Source: Thermohalobaculum sp039184865 (GTDB lineage Bacteria; Pseudomonadota; Alphaproteobacteria; Rhodobacterales; Rhodobacteraceae). Taken from it: DNA of 64,000 bases. Location of the stretch: positions 1-64,000 of the forward strand of contig JBCDAV010000010.1 in assembly GCA_039184865.1 (NCBI GenBank), given 5' to 3'. Below the pieces are notes generated by a model. The model did no database searches, was not told where the DNA came from, and saw only the letters and a list, made by a program, of their open reading frames with translations. The number at the start of each line of letters is the position of its first letter. The stretch's first letter is position 1. The position numbers were made by a program, and so were the translations under genes. This document shows, piece after piece, positions 1 through 8,806 of this stretch.

Positions 1-136
1 GGGGCTGGCGTTCGGCGACCTGACGATCCAGAACGCAGGGGCCAACGCAACTGTCGCCTACGGCACCGACCAGATCACCGTCTTCGGCACAACAGCCGCC
101 CAACTGACCGAGGACCAGTTCGACTTCGGGCCGTAA
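1..136 (+). CDS. C-terminal end of an RTX-like secreted protein (partial)
   Basis: Only the last 44 codons are in the window, read in frame from base 2 to the TAA at 134-136. The tail has the pattern GDLTIQN..NATVAYG..ITVFGTTAAQLTEDQFDF. That is the usual end of hemolysin-type calcium-binding (RTX) proteins, where nonapeptide repeats are followed by a short beta-rich segment ending near 'DFxF' that serves type I secretion. No GGxGxDxLx repeats fall inside the window, so the assignment rests on the tail alone. The next gene also encodes an exported protein. Confidence 0.5.
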   Translation, partial: GLAFGDLTIQNAGANATVAYGTDQITVFGTTAAQLTEDQFDFGP

Positions 137-236
137 GGGGGCAATCTAATGAATACGGGGCTGCGCAGATTCTTGCGCGGCCGCGAGACTTCCCGACGGG
201 CTGCGCTATGTGCTCCGGCGTTGGCTGGAGGACACA

Positions 237-761
237 ATGACCAGAATATCCCAAATCTGCGGTATCGCGGCTTTTGCCTGTTTTTCCACCGCGGCGAGCG
301 CCGATGTCGTCATCCGATTTCAGGAAAGCGCCCCGCGAGACAGATTTATCATCGAGAATGTCGGCGCATGCGCGCGCGGCCCGATGGAAATCATCATCGA
401 TATGAGCGGCACGGCCGGTGGACTCTACTTCGATACCACAGGCGCGGGTGCGGGCGTGGAAGTCTTCCAGCCGTTCCGCAAGGCCGAGGGCTCCCTGGAA
501 TTGCTTTCTGGCGACGTTCTGGACGGCGACACGGAACTTCGTCTTCGCGTGGTCGACCTGCCGGCGTCCGAGCGCGCGGCGTTCACGATTGACGTGGATG
601 ATCGGCTCGCGAATAGCGACATGCGTCAGACGATGATCTCGGGCGCTGAGATCGCGGGTGGCGAGATCTACGCGGCGCGTCTGGGCGGTGCGACGGTTTC
701 GGCGAAGTTCGATGAAAGTTCGACGGCCGTGCTGAAGCTCGGGGACTGTCCGTCGAGCTAG
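237..761 (+). CDS. Secreted protein, similar to 'aggregation factor core' proteins
   Basis: A 174-residue protein with an N-terminal signal peptide (about residues 1-22, ending AASA). The start at 237 is chosen because GGAGG lies just upstream and the signal peptide begins there; a longer reading frame from 210 lacks these. The body contains FDTTGAGAGVEVFQPF and FTIDVDD, which resemble proteins labelled 'aggregation factor core' in Rhodobacterales; I recall that label from memory. Function is not established. It sits 100 bases after the RTX-like tail, so the pair may form a secreted surface unit. Confidence 0.6.
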   Translation: MTRISQICGIAAFACFSTAASADVVIRFQESAPRDRFIIENVGACARGPMEIIIDMSGTAGGLYFDTTGAGAGVEVFQPFRKAEGSLELLSGDVLDGDTELRLRVVDLPASERAAFTIDVDDRLANSDMRQTMISGAEIAGGEIYAARLGGATVSAKFDESSTAVLKLGDCPSS

Positions 762-790
762 GGCGTCGAGACCTCAAGCCGCTGGAAGCT

Positions 791-2281
791 TCACGTGCCA
801 CAGAAGGTCTGACGGACTTCCTCTTCCGGCTTTGGCGGTTGGGTCAGCCCCGGGTCGGCCTTCGGATCGAAGGGTGTCGCCAACGCCTCGGTCAGATCTT
901 CAAACGCGCCGAAATCCTGATCCAAATAGGCTGACTGGATTGCCGCCTCGACAAGATGGTTCCGCGGGATTATCGCCGGATTGGTCCGGTTCATCTCACG
1001 TTTGCGCTCGTCAGGCGTCCGAGGATCATCCTCAAGCCGCTGGCGCCAGGTTCCCAGCCACTCGTCAAGTTCCTTCGTTTCGTTGAAGAGCGCGAACAAA
1101 GGCGAAGACCGGTCGATCTCAGCCGCCGGATCCGCGAATTCTGCGAGATGACGGAACGTCAGAGTGAAATCGGCGTCTGCGAGCGCCATGATCCGAAGCA
1201 AATCACCGATCAGCGCGGTGTCCCCGTCATCAGGATTGGACAACCCGATCTTGCGCGCGAATCCGGACATATGATGGCCTTCGAAAAGATCCGGGAAACC
1301 GTCGACCGCTGCTTGTGCAGTCTCGACCGCCTTAGTCTCGTCGTCGCTCAGTAAAGGCAAAAGCGACTGCGCGAAGTTCGCGAGGTTCCACTGCGCGATC
1401 CCTGGCTGATTGCGGTACCGGTAGCGCCCCATCCGGTCGATGAAGCTGAATACCTTGTCGGGGTGAAACGCGTCCATGAACGCGCAGGGGCCGTAGTCGA
1501 TGGTTTCACCCGCGATCGACATGTTGTCGGTATTCATCACGCCGTGGATGAACCCGAGATGCATCCATTGCGCAATCAGCTTCGCCTGGGCGGAAATCAC
1601 GCTTTCCAGAAGTGCGAGGTAGGGGTTTTCTGCACCGCGCGCGTCGGGATAGAGCCGGTCGATGACGTGATCTGCCAGATGCCGCAGCGCGTCGATATCC
1701 CCGCGGGCAGCAAAAAACTGGAATGTGCCCACGCGGATGTGGGCGCGCGACACGCGTGTCAGTACCGCACCGGGGAGAGGGCCATCCTCGCGATAGACCG
1801 GCTCACCGGTCAGAGTGGCCGCCAGTGCACGAGTCGTCGGGACGCCGAGGGCTGCCATTGCTTCGGAGACGATGTATTCCCGCAGCACCGGGCCGAGGCC
1901 GGCGCGTCCGTCGCCCATGCGCGAATAGGGTGTCGGGCCGGAACCCTTGAGCTGAATGTCGTAGCGCAAGTCATCCTGCCCGATGACCTCGCCCAGGAGT
2001 AACGCGCGCCCATCGCCGAGTTGCGGGTTCCAGCTGCCGAACTGGTGTCCGGCATAGGCCATGGCCAGCGGATCGGAGCCGGTCGCGACTCTGTTTCCGG
2101 TCAAAACCGCGACGCCATCGGATGAGCGCAGCGCATCTGCATCCAGTCGCAAAACCTCGGCGAGGGCATCGTTCAGGCGGATCAGCTGCGGCTCGCGCAC
2201 CGGCGTCGGCGCCAGTTTGGCATAAAACCGGTCTGGCAGCGTCGCGTAGCTGTTCTCGAAGGCAAACAGGGTCTCGGTCAT
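791..2281 (-). CDS. selO: Protein adenylyltransferase SelO (YdiU/UPF0061 family)
   Basis: A full-length SelO pseudokinase of 496 residues. The family transfers AMP from ATP to Ser, Thr or Tyr of target proteins and is linked to redox stress. Visible hallmarks are GSWNPQLGDGRALLLGE, LKGSGPTPYSRMGDGRAGLG and HGVMNTDNMS followed by IDYGPCAFMD, the nucleotide- and metal-binding segments. The protein ends FCGT, placing a Cys near the C-terminus where the animal SelO has selenocysteine. It lies 72 bases downstream of the aminopeptidase gene on the same strand and may be co-transcribed with it. Confidence 0.95.
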   Translation of the reverse strand: MTETLFAFENSYATLPDRFYAKLAPTPVREPQLIRLNDALAEVLRLDADALRSSDGVAVLTGNRVATGSDPLAMAYAGHQFGSWNPQLGDGRALLLGEVIGQDDLRYDIQLKGSGPTPYSRMGDGRAGLGPVLREYIVSEAMAALGVPTTRALAATLTGEPVYREDGPLPGAVLTRVSRAHIRVGTFQFFAARGDIDALRHLADHVIDRLYPDARGAENPYLALLESVISAQAKLIAQWMHLGFIHGVMNTDNMSIAGETIDYGPCAFMDAFHPDKVFSFIDRMGRYRYRNQPGIAQWNLANFAQSLLPLLSDDETKAVETAQAAVDGFPDLFEGHHMSGFARKIGLSNPDDGDTALIGDLLRIMALADADFTLTFRHLAEFADPAAEIDRSSPLFALFNETKELDEWLGTWRQRLEDDPRTPDERKREMNRTNPAIIPRNHLVEAAIQSAYLDQDFGAFEDLTEALATPFDPKADPGLTQPPKPEEEVRQTFCGT

Positions 2282-2353
2282 CGGTTCTGCCGGTGTCGCA
2301 CTTGGTTCCTCCGGAGATAGGGTGCCGGGCTCCGTTGTGCTACGGTTCTCTGG

Positions 2354-4519
2354 TCAGAGCTGTTCGACGGCGATCTCGTTTGGATAGAAAGCGATGTGGT
2401 CCTTGATCGCCTCTGCGGCGGCAAACGGATTCTCATAGGACCACGCGCCGTTCTCGATCGGCGTCGACTTGCGCACGACGTGGAAATGCGTCGCGTCGCC
2501 CTTGTGCGGACAGTGCGTGACCTTGTCGGAAGGCTCGAGAAACTCCATTCCGGCATCGGCGCGTGGCAGGTAGAAGACTGGATCGTAGCCGTTTTCGCGC
2601 AGGATCATTGCATTGTTGCTTTCTGCGATCACGGCACCGCCGGCACGCACCACGACGGTGCCGGGCGCTGGCTCGATGGTAAATCTGTCGGACATTTCGG
2701 GGGTCTCCGTTGAGTTCAGGGGTCGGCATGCGTGTTCAAGCCACTCCAGTTCGGCGCCGTCGAGGAACGCGCCGATCTTCGCCTCGACCTGGGTATGATA
2801 GTCGTCAAGCCAGGCGATCTCCTCGTGGTCGAGCAGGTTCGGATCGATCAGGCGCTGATCGATCGGACAGAACGTGAGGGTCTCGAAGCCAAGCATCTGT
2901 CGATTGCCGCCATCCGGGACCGACGGTTCGGTGACGATGACGAGGTTCTCGATCCGGATGCCGTACGCACCCTCGACATAGTACCCCGGCTCGTTCGAGA
3001 GGATCATCCCGGGCAGCAGCGGTTCGGTCCCGCGGCGCGACAGCGAGGCCGGCCCTTCGTGGACGTTGAGACACGCGCCGACGCCATGTCCGGTGCCGTG
3101 ATCGTAGTCGAGGCCCGCACGCCAGAGTGCTGCGCGTGCGAGCGGGTCGAGGTCGCGACCGTTCAGGCCCTCGGGCCAGCGGATGCGCGAGACCGAGATC
3201 ATGCCCTTCAGGACGAGCGTGAAATGGCGTTTGTGCTCGGCTGATACGGGACCGGTCGCCATGGTTCTTGTGATGTCGGTCGTGCCGTCGGGGTACTGGC
3301 CGCCGGAGTCGACCAACAGCAATTCTCCCGGCATCAGTGTCCGGTTGCTCTCCCGGTTGACCCGGTAGTGGGGAAGTGCCCCGTTTGGCCCCGATCCGCA
3401 GATCGTCTCGAAGGAGATGTCGTGAAGGTCGCCGCCTTCGGCGCGGATCTCCTCCAGCCGCATGGCGATATCGATTTCCGTGAGCGTCTCGCCGGAGGCA
3501 AGTGCCTGATCGACCCAGCACAGGAAGGTCACCATCGCCGCCCCGTCGCGCAGGTGGGCCATGCGCATTCCGTCGAGTTCGGCCGAGTTTTTCTGTGCCT
3601 TTGGGAGGATGCAGGGGTCGCGTCCCCAGATCATCTCGGTGGACGCGGCGGCAAGGCGTTCCGCGAACCAGAGCGGGCAGGTGTTGCGGTCGAGCAGGAC
3701 CGAGCCGCTGAGATTATCCACGACCGACGGCAGCGCATCGACTGGATGGATCGTGACATCATTCCCCAGATGCGTGCGAACGTCCCCGTCGATCTTGTCC
3801 GGATCCATCACGAGATCGACGTGACCGTCCGCGTGCAGAACGCCGAACCCCTGAGCGACCGGCGAGCGACCGATGTCGGAACCGCGAATGTTCAAAAGCC
3901 ACGCAAGCGAGTCCGGCAGGCTCAGAATCGCCGAGCTTGCACCGGCCTGCGTCAGCGCCTCGCCCAGACGCGTCCGTTTCGTCTTGGTGTCTTCACCCGC
4001 GTATTCGTTATGAATGCGAACTGCGCCGGCCGGTTTGGGCGGCTGATCCTGCCACGCGGCATCCAGCGGATTTGCGGCGAGCGAGACCAGTTCGGCGCCG
4101 TGCGCCTCGGCTACTTTCCTGAGATGGTCGATCTCGGATTTGCCGTGCAGCCACGGGTCATAGCCGATGCGGTCACCTGCTTGGATGGCACCCGGCATCC
4201 ATTCGTGAACCGGGGTGACGTGGATTGGGACCAGTTCATAGAGATCCGACTTGACCTGCTCAGCCGTTTGAAGCGTGTAACGCCCGTCTGTGAAGATCGC
4301 CGCGCGCCGGTCGAAGATCACGGCAATCCCCGCGGAGCCCGTGAAGCCCGTCACCCAGGCGAGCCGTTCATCATGCGGCGCGACGTTTTCCCCCTGATGC
4401 GCATCGGCGCGCGGGACGAGGAAGCCGGTAACCCCGGCGTCAGCCATTTCCTTGCGAACGGCGGCGAGCCGGGACGGCGTGGCGTCCTTGTCCGCCGTCA
4501 TCTCGAAATTCTGGAACAT
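2354..4519 (-). CDS. Aminopeptidase P family protein fused to a C-terminal DUF427 domain
   Basis: Residues 1 to about 600 are an M24B Xaa-Pro aminopeptidase with two creatinase-type N-terminal domains and a pita-bread catalytic domain. Metal-site segments LLLVDSGGQYPDGTTDITR, HGTGHGVG and ILSNEPGYY are intact. Residues from about 609 form a DUF427 domain (HCPHKGDATHFHV and NGAWSYENP), a domain usually encoded as a separate protein of about 95-120 residues. The junction is in frame without a stop. An internal ATG at 2695 has GGAG 9 bases upstream, so the DUF427 part might also be made alone. The start is supported by AGGA upstream of 4519. Confidence 0.9.
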   Translation of the reverse strand: MFQNFEMTADKDATPSRLAAVRKEMADAGVTGFLVPRADAHQGENVAPHDERLAWVTGFTGSAGIAVIFDRRAAIFTDGRYTLQTAEQVKSDLYELVPIHVTPVHEWMPGAIQAGDRIGYDPWLHGKSEIDHLRKVAEAHGAELVSLAANPLDAAWQDQPPKPAGAVRIHNEYAGEDTKTKRTRLGEALTQAGASSAILSLPDSLAWLLNIRGSDIGRSPVAQGFGVLHADGHVDLVMDPDKIDGDVRTHLGNDVTIHPVDALPSVVDNLSGSVLLDRNTCPLWFAERLAAASTEMIWGRDPCILPKAQKNSAELDGMRMAHLRDGAAMVTFLCWVDQALASGETLTEIDIAMRLEEIRAEGGDLHDISFETICGSGPNGALPHYRVNRESNRTLMPGELLLVDSGGQYPDGTTDITRTMATGPVSAEHKRHFTLVLKGMISVSRIRWPEGLNGRDLDPLARAALWRAGLDYDHGTGHGVGACLNVHEGPASLSRRGTEPLLPGMILSNEPGYYVEGAYGIRIENLVIVTEPSVPDGGNRQMLGFETLTFCPIDQRLIDPNLLDHEEIAWLDDYHTQVEAKIGAFLDGAELEWLEHACRPLNSTETPEMSDRFTIEPAPGTVVVRAGGAVIAESNNAMILRENGYDPVFYLPRADAGMEFLEPSDKVTHCPHKGDATHFHVVRKSTPIENGAWSYENPFAAAEAIKDHIAFYPNEIAVEQL

Positions 4520-4607
4520 GAGTCAGGAGATCCTGTGCACGTCGATTGAAATGTGACTTTGGCAGAATCAACTAGGCGTGGCGAGACTGCAATGGATCAG
4601 GAGAAGG

Positions 4608-5210
4608 ATGGGTCTCATTCACGCGCTGCTGCGGATCTGTGCCCTGGCGCTGATCGCCGCCGGACCGCTGGGCGTGCTCGTTAGTCAGACCGACATCCGC
4701 TCGCCCGAAACGGCCCGATCTGCCGACGCAGCGCTGGTGTTTGGAGCCCTGGTGCGCGAGAGCCGGATATCGCCGCTGCACGCCGAGCGTCTGGACACGG
4801 CTGCGAAGCTGCTGGAGTCGGGAAAGATTCGGCGGATCGTCGTCTCGAATGCGCCTCGCGCGGCTTCGGTCATGTCGGAGTATCTCGTTGGCAAGGGCGT
4901 TCCGCGTTCGGCGATCGAGATCGATCCCGATGCGATCAAGACCCCGCACACATGCGCAAATGAATTGGATCGCGCCGAGGCGCGTGACGTGATCCTGATC
5001 AGTCAGCGCTTTCATCTCCCGCGCATCGCCTACCAGTGCCGCAAGCTCGGCCTTGTCGGGCAGTATGTGGAAGCAGACCGGCCGGTGGACGAGATCACCA
5101 GCGCGCGCTCGCCACTCGCCGTCTTCCGGATACGCGCCGTGCGCTATGCACGCGAAGCGGTTCTGGTCTGGGCCAGCCTGATCGAGGCCTATCCTGCCAG
5201 ACCGACCTGA
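4608..5210 (+). CDS. YdcF/SanA-like DUF218 membrane-anchored protein
   Basis: A 200-residue protein with one N-terminal membrane anchor (about residues 4-24) followed by a DUF218 domain. Family marks are DAALVFGA, LESGKIRRIVVSN and VILISQRFHLPRIAYQCRKLG. DUF218 proteins such as SanA and YdcF are linked to envelope integrity, with no settled reaction. The ATG at 4608 is preferred because AGGA lies 5 bases upstream; an in-frame GTG at 4578 would add ten residues including three arginines. The gene diverges from the aminopeptidase gene. Confidence 0.8.
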   Translation: MGLIHALLRICALALIAAGPLGVLVSQTDIRSPETARSADAALVFGALVRESRISPLHAERLDTAAKLLESGKIRRIVVSNAPRAASVMSEYLVGKGVPRSAIEIDPDAIKTPHTCANELDRAEARDVILISQRFHLPRIAYQCRKLGLVGQYVEADRPVDEITSARSPLAVFRIRAVRYAREAVLVWASLIEAYPARPT

Positions 5211-5278
5211 CAAGAGAGAATCGAGCGGTTAGACAGACGGGAACGCCGACGCGGTTCGGTGGGACCTGGGGAACTCGG

Positions 5279-6784
5279 ATGTCAGAGCTCGAACAGAATG
5301 TGGCGCGACTGGAGGGATATCTCCAGCGCTTTCGCGACGGAGGAATTCTCCATCGGATCGCAGGAGAGCCCGTCTCCTCCGCCGAGGTGTTTTCAACGCG
5401 GTCACCAGTCGATGGCAGCCACATCTGCGATGTCGCGCGCGGCGGCGCTGCCGAGATCGACCGCGCCGCGCAGGCAGCGAAGGCCGCGTTCCCGGCCTGG
5501 CGCGACTTTCCCGCCGTCGAGCGCAAGAAGGTTCTTCACAAGATTGCCGATGCCATCGTCGCGCGGGCGGAGGAGATCGCCTTCTGCGAATGCTGGGACA
5601 CCGGGCAAGCGCTCAGGTTCATGTCGAAGGCGGCTCTGCGCGGCGCCGAGAACTTCCGGTTCTTTGCCGATCGCGCGCCAGCCGCGCGTGACGGGCAGAT
5701 GCTCCCGTCACCGACGCTGATGAACGTGACGACGCGCGTGCCAATCGGGCCGGTCGGGGTGATCACGCCGTGGAATACGCCGTTCATGCTGTCGACGTGG
5801 AAGATTGCTCCCGCACTGGCCGCGGGGTGCACCGTGGTCCACAAGCCGGCCGAATTCTCTCCCGTCACGGCATCGATCCTGCAGGAGATCGCCGAGGAAG
5901 CCGGACTTCCGCCGGGCGTCTGGAACATGGTGCACGGTCTGGGCGAGGAGGCGGGCAAGGCGCTCACCGAGCACAAGGACATCAAGGCGATCGCATTTGT
6001 CGGCGAAAGCCGGACCGGCTCGATGATCATGGCGCAGGGGGCGCCGACGCTGAAGCGCGTGCATTTCGAACTGGGTGGCAAGAACCCGGTGATCGTGTTC
6101 GACGATGCCGATCTGGACCGGGCGCTCGATGCCGCGGTCTTCATGATCTACTCGCTCAACGGCGAGCGCTGCACCTCGTCGAGCCGCCTGCTGGTGCAGT
6201 CGAGCATTGCGGATGATTTCAAGGCCCGGCTGGTCGAGCGAGTCAACCGCATCAAGGTCGGGCACCCCCTGGACCCCACGACCGAGGTCGGGCCGCTGAT
6301 CGAGAAGGTGCATCTGGACAAGGTTTGCGCCTATTTCGACGTGGCGAAATCCGAGGGCGCCGAGATTGCTGCCGGGGGCGAGGCACTGCCGGGCGACGGA
6401 TTTTTCGTGAAGCCCACGCTTTTTGCCGGGGCGACCAATCAGATGCGGATCAGCCAGGAGGAGATCTTCGGACCTGTTTTGACGATGATCCCGTTCGAGA
6501 CGGAAGAAGACGCCTTGGCGATGGCGAACGATATCGAGTACGGCCTGACCGGATATGTCTGGACCGAGAACCTCACCCGTGCGCTTCGGTTCACCGAGAA
6601 GCTGGAAGCCGGGATGATCTGGGTAAATTCGGAGAACGTCCGCCACCTGCCGACACCGTTCGGCGGGGTCAAGGCCAGCGGCATAGGCCGCGATGGCGGC
6701 GACTGGAGCTTCGAGTTCTACATGGAGCAGAAGCACATCGGGTTCGCCACCGGCCACCACAAGATCCCCAGACTGGGAGCCTGA
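5279..6784 (+). CDS. hpaE: 5-carboxymethyl-2-hydroxymuconate semialdehyde dehydrogenase (HpaE-like)
   Basis: An aldehyde dehydrogenase of 501 residues. The NAD(P)-binding stretch includes PWNTPFMLSTWK, the general base sits in ELGGKNPVIVF, and the catalytic Cys is in NGERCTSSSRLLVQ, a form typical of HpaE. It would oxidise the ring-cleavage product of homoprotocatechuate to the dioic acid. The extradiol dioxygenase gene follows 3 bases later and the hydratase gene is close by, which supports HpaE over a generic betaine aldehyde dehydrogenase. The start at 5279 gives a normal length; the open frame extends further upstream without support. Confidence 0.85.
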   Translation: MSELEQNVARLEGYLQRFRDGGILHRIAGEPVSSAEVFSTRSPVDGSHICDVARGGAAEIDRAAQAAKAAFPAWRDFPAVERKKVLHKIADAIVARAEEIAFCECWDTGQALRFMSKAALRGAENFRFFADRAPAARDGQMLPSPTLMNVTTRVPIGPVGVITPWNTPFMLSTWKIAPALAAGCTVVHKPAEFSPVTASILQEIAEEAGLPPGVWNMVHGLGEEAGKALTEHKDIKAIAFVGESRTGSMIMAQGAPTLKRVHFELGGKNPVIVFDDADLDRALDAAVFMIYSLNGERCTSSSRLLVQSSIADDFKARLVERVNRIKVGHPLDPTTEVGPLIEKVHLDKVCAYFDVAKSEGAEIAAGGEALPGDGFFVKPTLFAGATNQMRISQEEIFGPVLTMIPFETEEDALAMANDIEYGLTGYVWTENLTRALRFTEKLEAGMIWVNSENVRHLPTPFGGVKASGIGRDGGDWSFEFYMEQKHIGFATGHHKIPRLGA

Positions 6785-6787
6785 ACG

Positions 6788-7768
6788 ATGCCTGTCCCCG
6801 CTCCCGTCCTGTATCCGCCGTTCAACATCCTGCGTCTCAGCCATGTCGAATACACGGTGCGCGATCTCGCGGCGTCCAGGGCCTTCTATGTCGACACGCT
6901 CGGGCTTCAGGTGACGCACGAGGAGCCGGGCAGGCTTTATCTGCGGGCGATGGAGGAAAGAGGGCACCATTGCATCGCGCTCGTCGAAGGTTCCGAACCG
7001 GCCGCCAACGTGCTCGGTTTCAAGTTGTTCGACGAACCGGATCTCGAAAAGGCGGCGGAATGGTTCGCGGCCGAGGGGCATCCGGTCGAGTGGGTCGAAC
7101 GGCCGTTTCAGGCACGGACCTTCAAGACCTGCGATCCGTGGGGCATCCCGCTTGAGTTCTATGTCAGGATGGACCGCCTGCCCGTCATCGCTCAGAAGTA
7201 TGCGCTCTACCGGGGGGTCAAGCCGCTCAGGATCGACCACTTCAACATGTTCGCATCGGATGTTGACGGGGCAATCGCGTTCTACAACCGCATCGGCTTC
7301 CGCACGACCGAGTACACCGAAGATGCCGAGACCGGGAAGTGCTGGGCGGCCTGGATGCATCGCAAGGGCGGGGTGCACGATGTCGCGTTCACCAACGGGG
7401 TCGGCCCGCGCCTGCATCACACGGCATTCTGGGTGCCGACGCCGCTGAACATCATCGACCTCCTGGACCTGATGTCGACCACGGGCTATCGCGAGAATAT
7501 CGAGCGCGGTCCGGGTCGCCACGGGATTTCAAACGCGTTTTTCCTCTACGTCCGCGATCCCGACGGTCACCGGATCGAGATCTACTGCTCCGACTATCAG
7601 ACGGTCGATCCGGACCTCGAGCCGATCAAGTGGGATCTGAAGGATCCGCAGCGCCAGACACTGTGGGGCGCGCCCGCGCCGAAAAGCTGGTTCGAGGAAG
7701 GCACGCTGTTCGCGAACGTGGAACCTGTCGAGCCGCAGTTAAAGGCGCAGCCGATCGTGGCGCCATGA
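6788..7768 (+). CDS. hpaD: 3,4-dihydroxyphenylacetate 2,3-dioxygenase (extradiol, VOC family)
   Basis: A 326-residue type I extradiol dioxygenase with two vicinal-oxygen-chelate modules. The C-terminal module supplies the metal ligands, seen as His in RIDHFNMF, His in RLHHTAFWV and Glu in HRIEIYCSDY. It opens homoprotocatechuate at the 2,3 bond to give 5-carboxymethyl-2-hydroxymuconate semialdehyde, the substrate of the enzyme encoded just upstream. Length and the C-terminal tail match the Mn/Fe homoprotocatechuate dioxygenases rather than catechol 2,3-dioxygenases. Confidence 0.9.
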   Translation: MPVPAPVLYPPFNILRLSHVEYTVRDLAASRAFYVDTLGLQVTHEEPGRLYLRAMEERGHHCIALVEGSEPAANVLGFKLFDEPDLEKAAEWFAAEGHPVEWVERPFQARTFKTCDPWGIPLEFYVRMDRLPVIAQKYALYRGVKPLRIDHFNMFASDVDGAIAFYNRIGFRTTEYTEDAETGKCWAAWMHRKGGVHDVAFTNGVGPRLHHTAFWVPTPLNIIDLLDLMSTTGYRENIERGPGRHGISNAFFLYVRDPDGHRIEIYCSDYQTVDPDLEPIKWDLKDPQRQTLWGAPAPKSWFEEGTLFANVEPVEPQLKAQPIVAP

Positions 7769-7801
7769 TGCTGGGACGGCTCGATAACGAAGAGGGCAGG
7801 T

Positions 7802-8791
7802 ATGGCCCGGGCATTTAGTGTTCTCTGGAAGATAGTGCTCGCGGGCATCGGCCTGTTTGTCGTTGCCGGCGCGCTGCTTCTTCTGGCGTACTTTGCCGGT
7901 GCCCGCCTGCCGGTCTATGCGGACACGACGCCCGTGGCGTTTCCCAACTGGAACAAGACCCGCGTGGTCGAGGCCGACCTGCTCCATGATAGTGAAATCT
8001 GGCGCGCGGACGGACGCACGCACCTGACGGCCAATCTTCGCATGCCCGGTGCATTCGAGCGTCTCAAGGCGTTCCTGGACGGCGGTCGCAGTGAGCTCGT
8101 CGTCTGTGGACCGCAGAAGCTCCTGATGCACAGCCTCGTCGACGGACGTGTCGCGATCAACGGAGATCTTGTCGTCGTCACCGGCACGGCGGACATGGAG
8201 CTTGCCGGTTTGATCCAGGCCCGCGACGACTGGCCCGTCAGGATGGCCGTGCGCGTGGGGCACGACCGGACCAGCGTTTGGGCCGAAGTCACGGATATCT
8301 CGATCGGTCAGGTGCCCGAGCCGATGGTGTCGGAAATCCTGAAGCGGTTGTCCCGCTTCAGTTACACGCGGACGCAAATTCTGGAACTGATTGCCCGCGA
8401 TCTGCCCGAGGCAGAGGCCGAGTTACTGCGCAAGCATCAGGATGCTCTCGATCTCGCCTTCGAGTCTGTCGTGCCGGCTGAGAGCGGCGACGCTATCCAT
8501 CTGGACGCGGTGATTTCCGTCGACGAGAACGCGATCCTCGGCGTGCTTGCCGATCGGTTCGCCGAGGCAAGCAGTGCGCGGGCCGGCGCATTCGCCGAGG
8601 CATTCGGGCCAAACCGGGCTCATGCGCAGCTCAATCTGAAAAGCCTGACGCGCGAACTTGAGAAAATCGGCGAGAAGCTCGAACGCGAGTTGCAAAAGCA
8701 GGGGCCGGACGCTGCCAAACTGCTCGAGGACCCGGAGGCGTTCATCCAGTCTCTGGTGTCCGGTGCTTCCGACTGCGAGATCATGTTCTGA
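7802..8791 (+). CDS. Membrane-anchored protein of unknown function within the hpa set
   Basis: I do not recognise this 329-residue protein. It has one N-terminal membrane segment (about residues 8-31) and a large presumably periplasmic part. The first half looks beta-rich. The C-terminal third is charged and helical, with an Asp/Glu/Lys-rich stretch around LTRELEKIGEKLERELQKQ that may form a coiled coil. A Cys lies four residues from the end (DCEIMF). It sits 33 bases after hpaD and 15 bases before hpaH on the same strand, so it is probably co-transcribed. No catalytic motif is evident. Confidence 0.7.
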   Translation: MARAFSVLWKIVLAGIGLFVVAGALLLLAYFAGARLPVYADTTPVAFPNWNKTRVVEADLLHDSEIWRADGRTHLTANLRMPGAFERLKAFLDGGRSELVVCGPQKLLMHSLVDGRVAINGDLVVVTGTADMELAGLIQARDDWPVRMAVRVGHDRTSVWAEVTDISIGQVPEPMVSEILKRLSRFSYTRTQILELIARDLPEAEAELLRKHQDALDLAFESVVPAESGDAIHLDAVISVDENAILGVLADRFAEASSARAGAFAEAFGPNRAHAQLNLKSLTRELEKIGEKLERELQKQGPDAAKLLEDPEAFIQSLVSGASDCEIMF

Positions 8792-8806
8792 TAGAGGGGG
8801 CGTCTG

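Noticed and set aside
5708..7522. A 604-codon minus-strand open frame
   Set aside because: It lies antisense to hpaE and hpaD, which have clear catalytic motifs. The long frame is a by-product of high-GC codon use and shows no family features.
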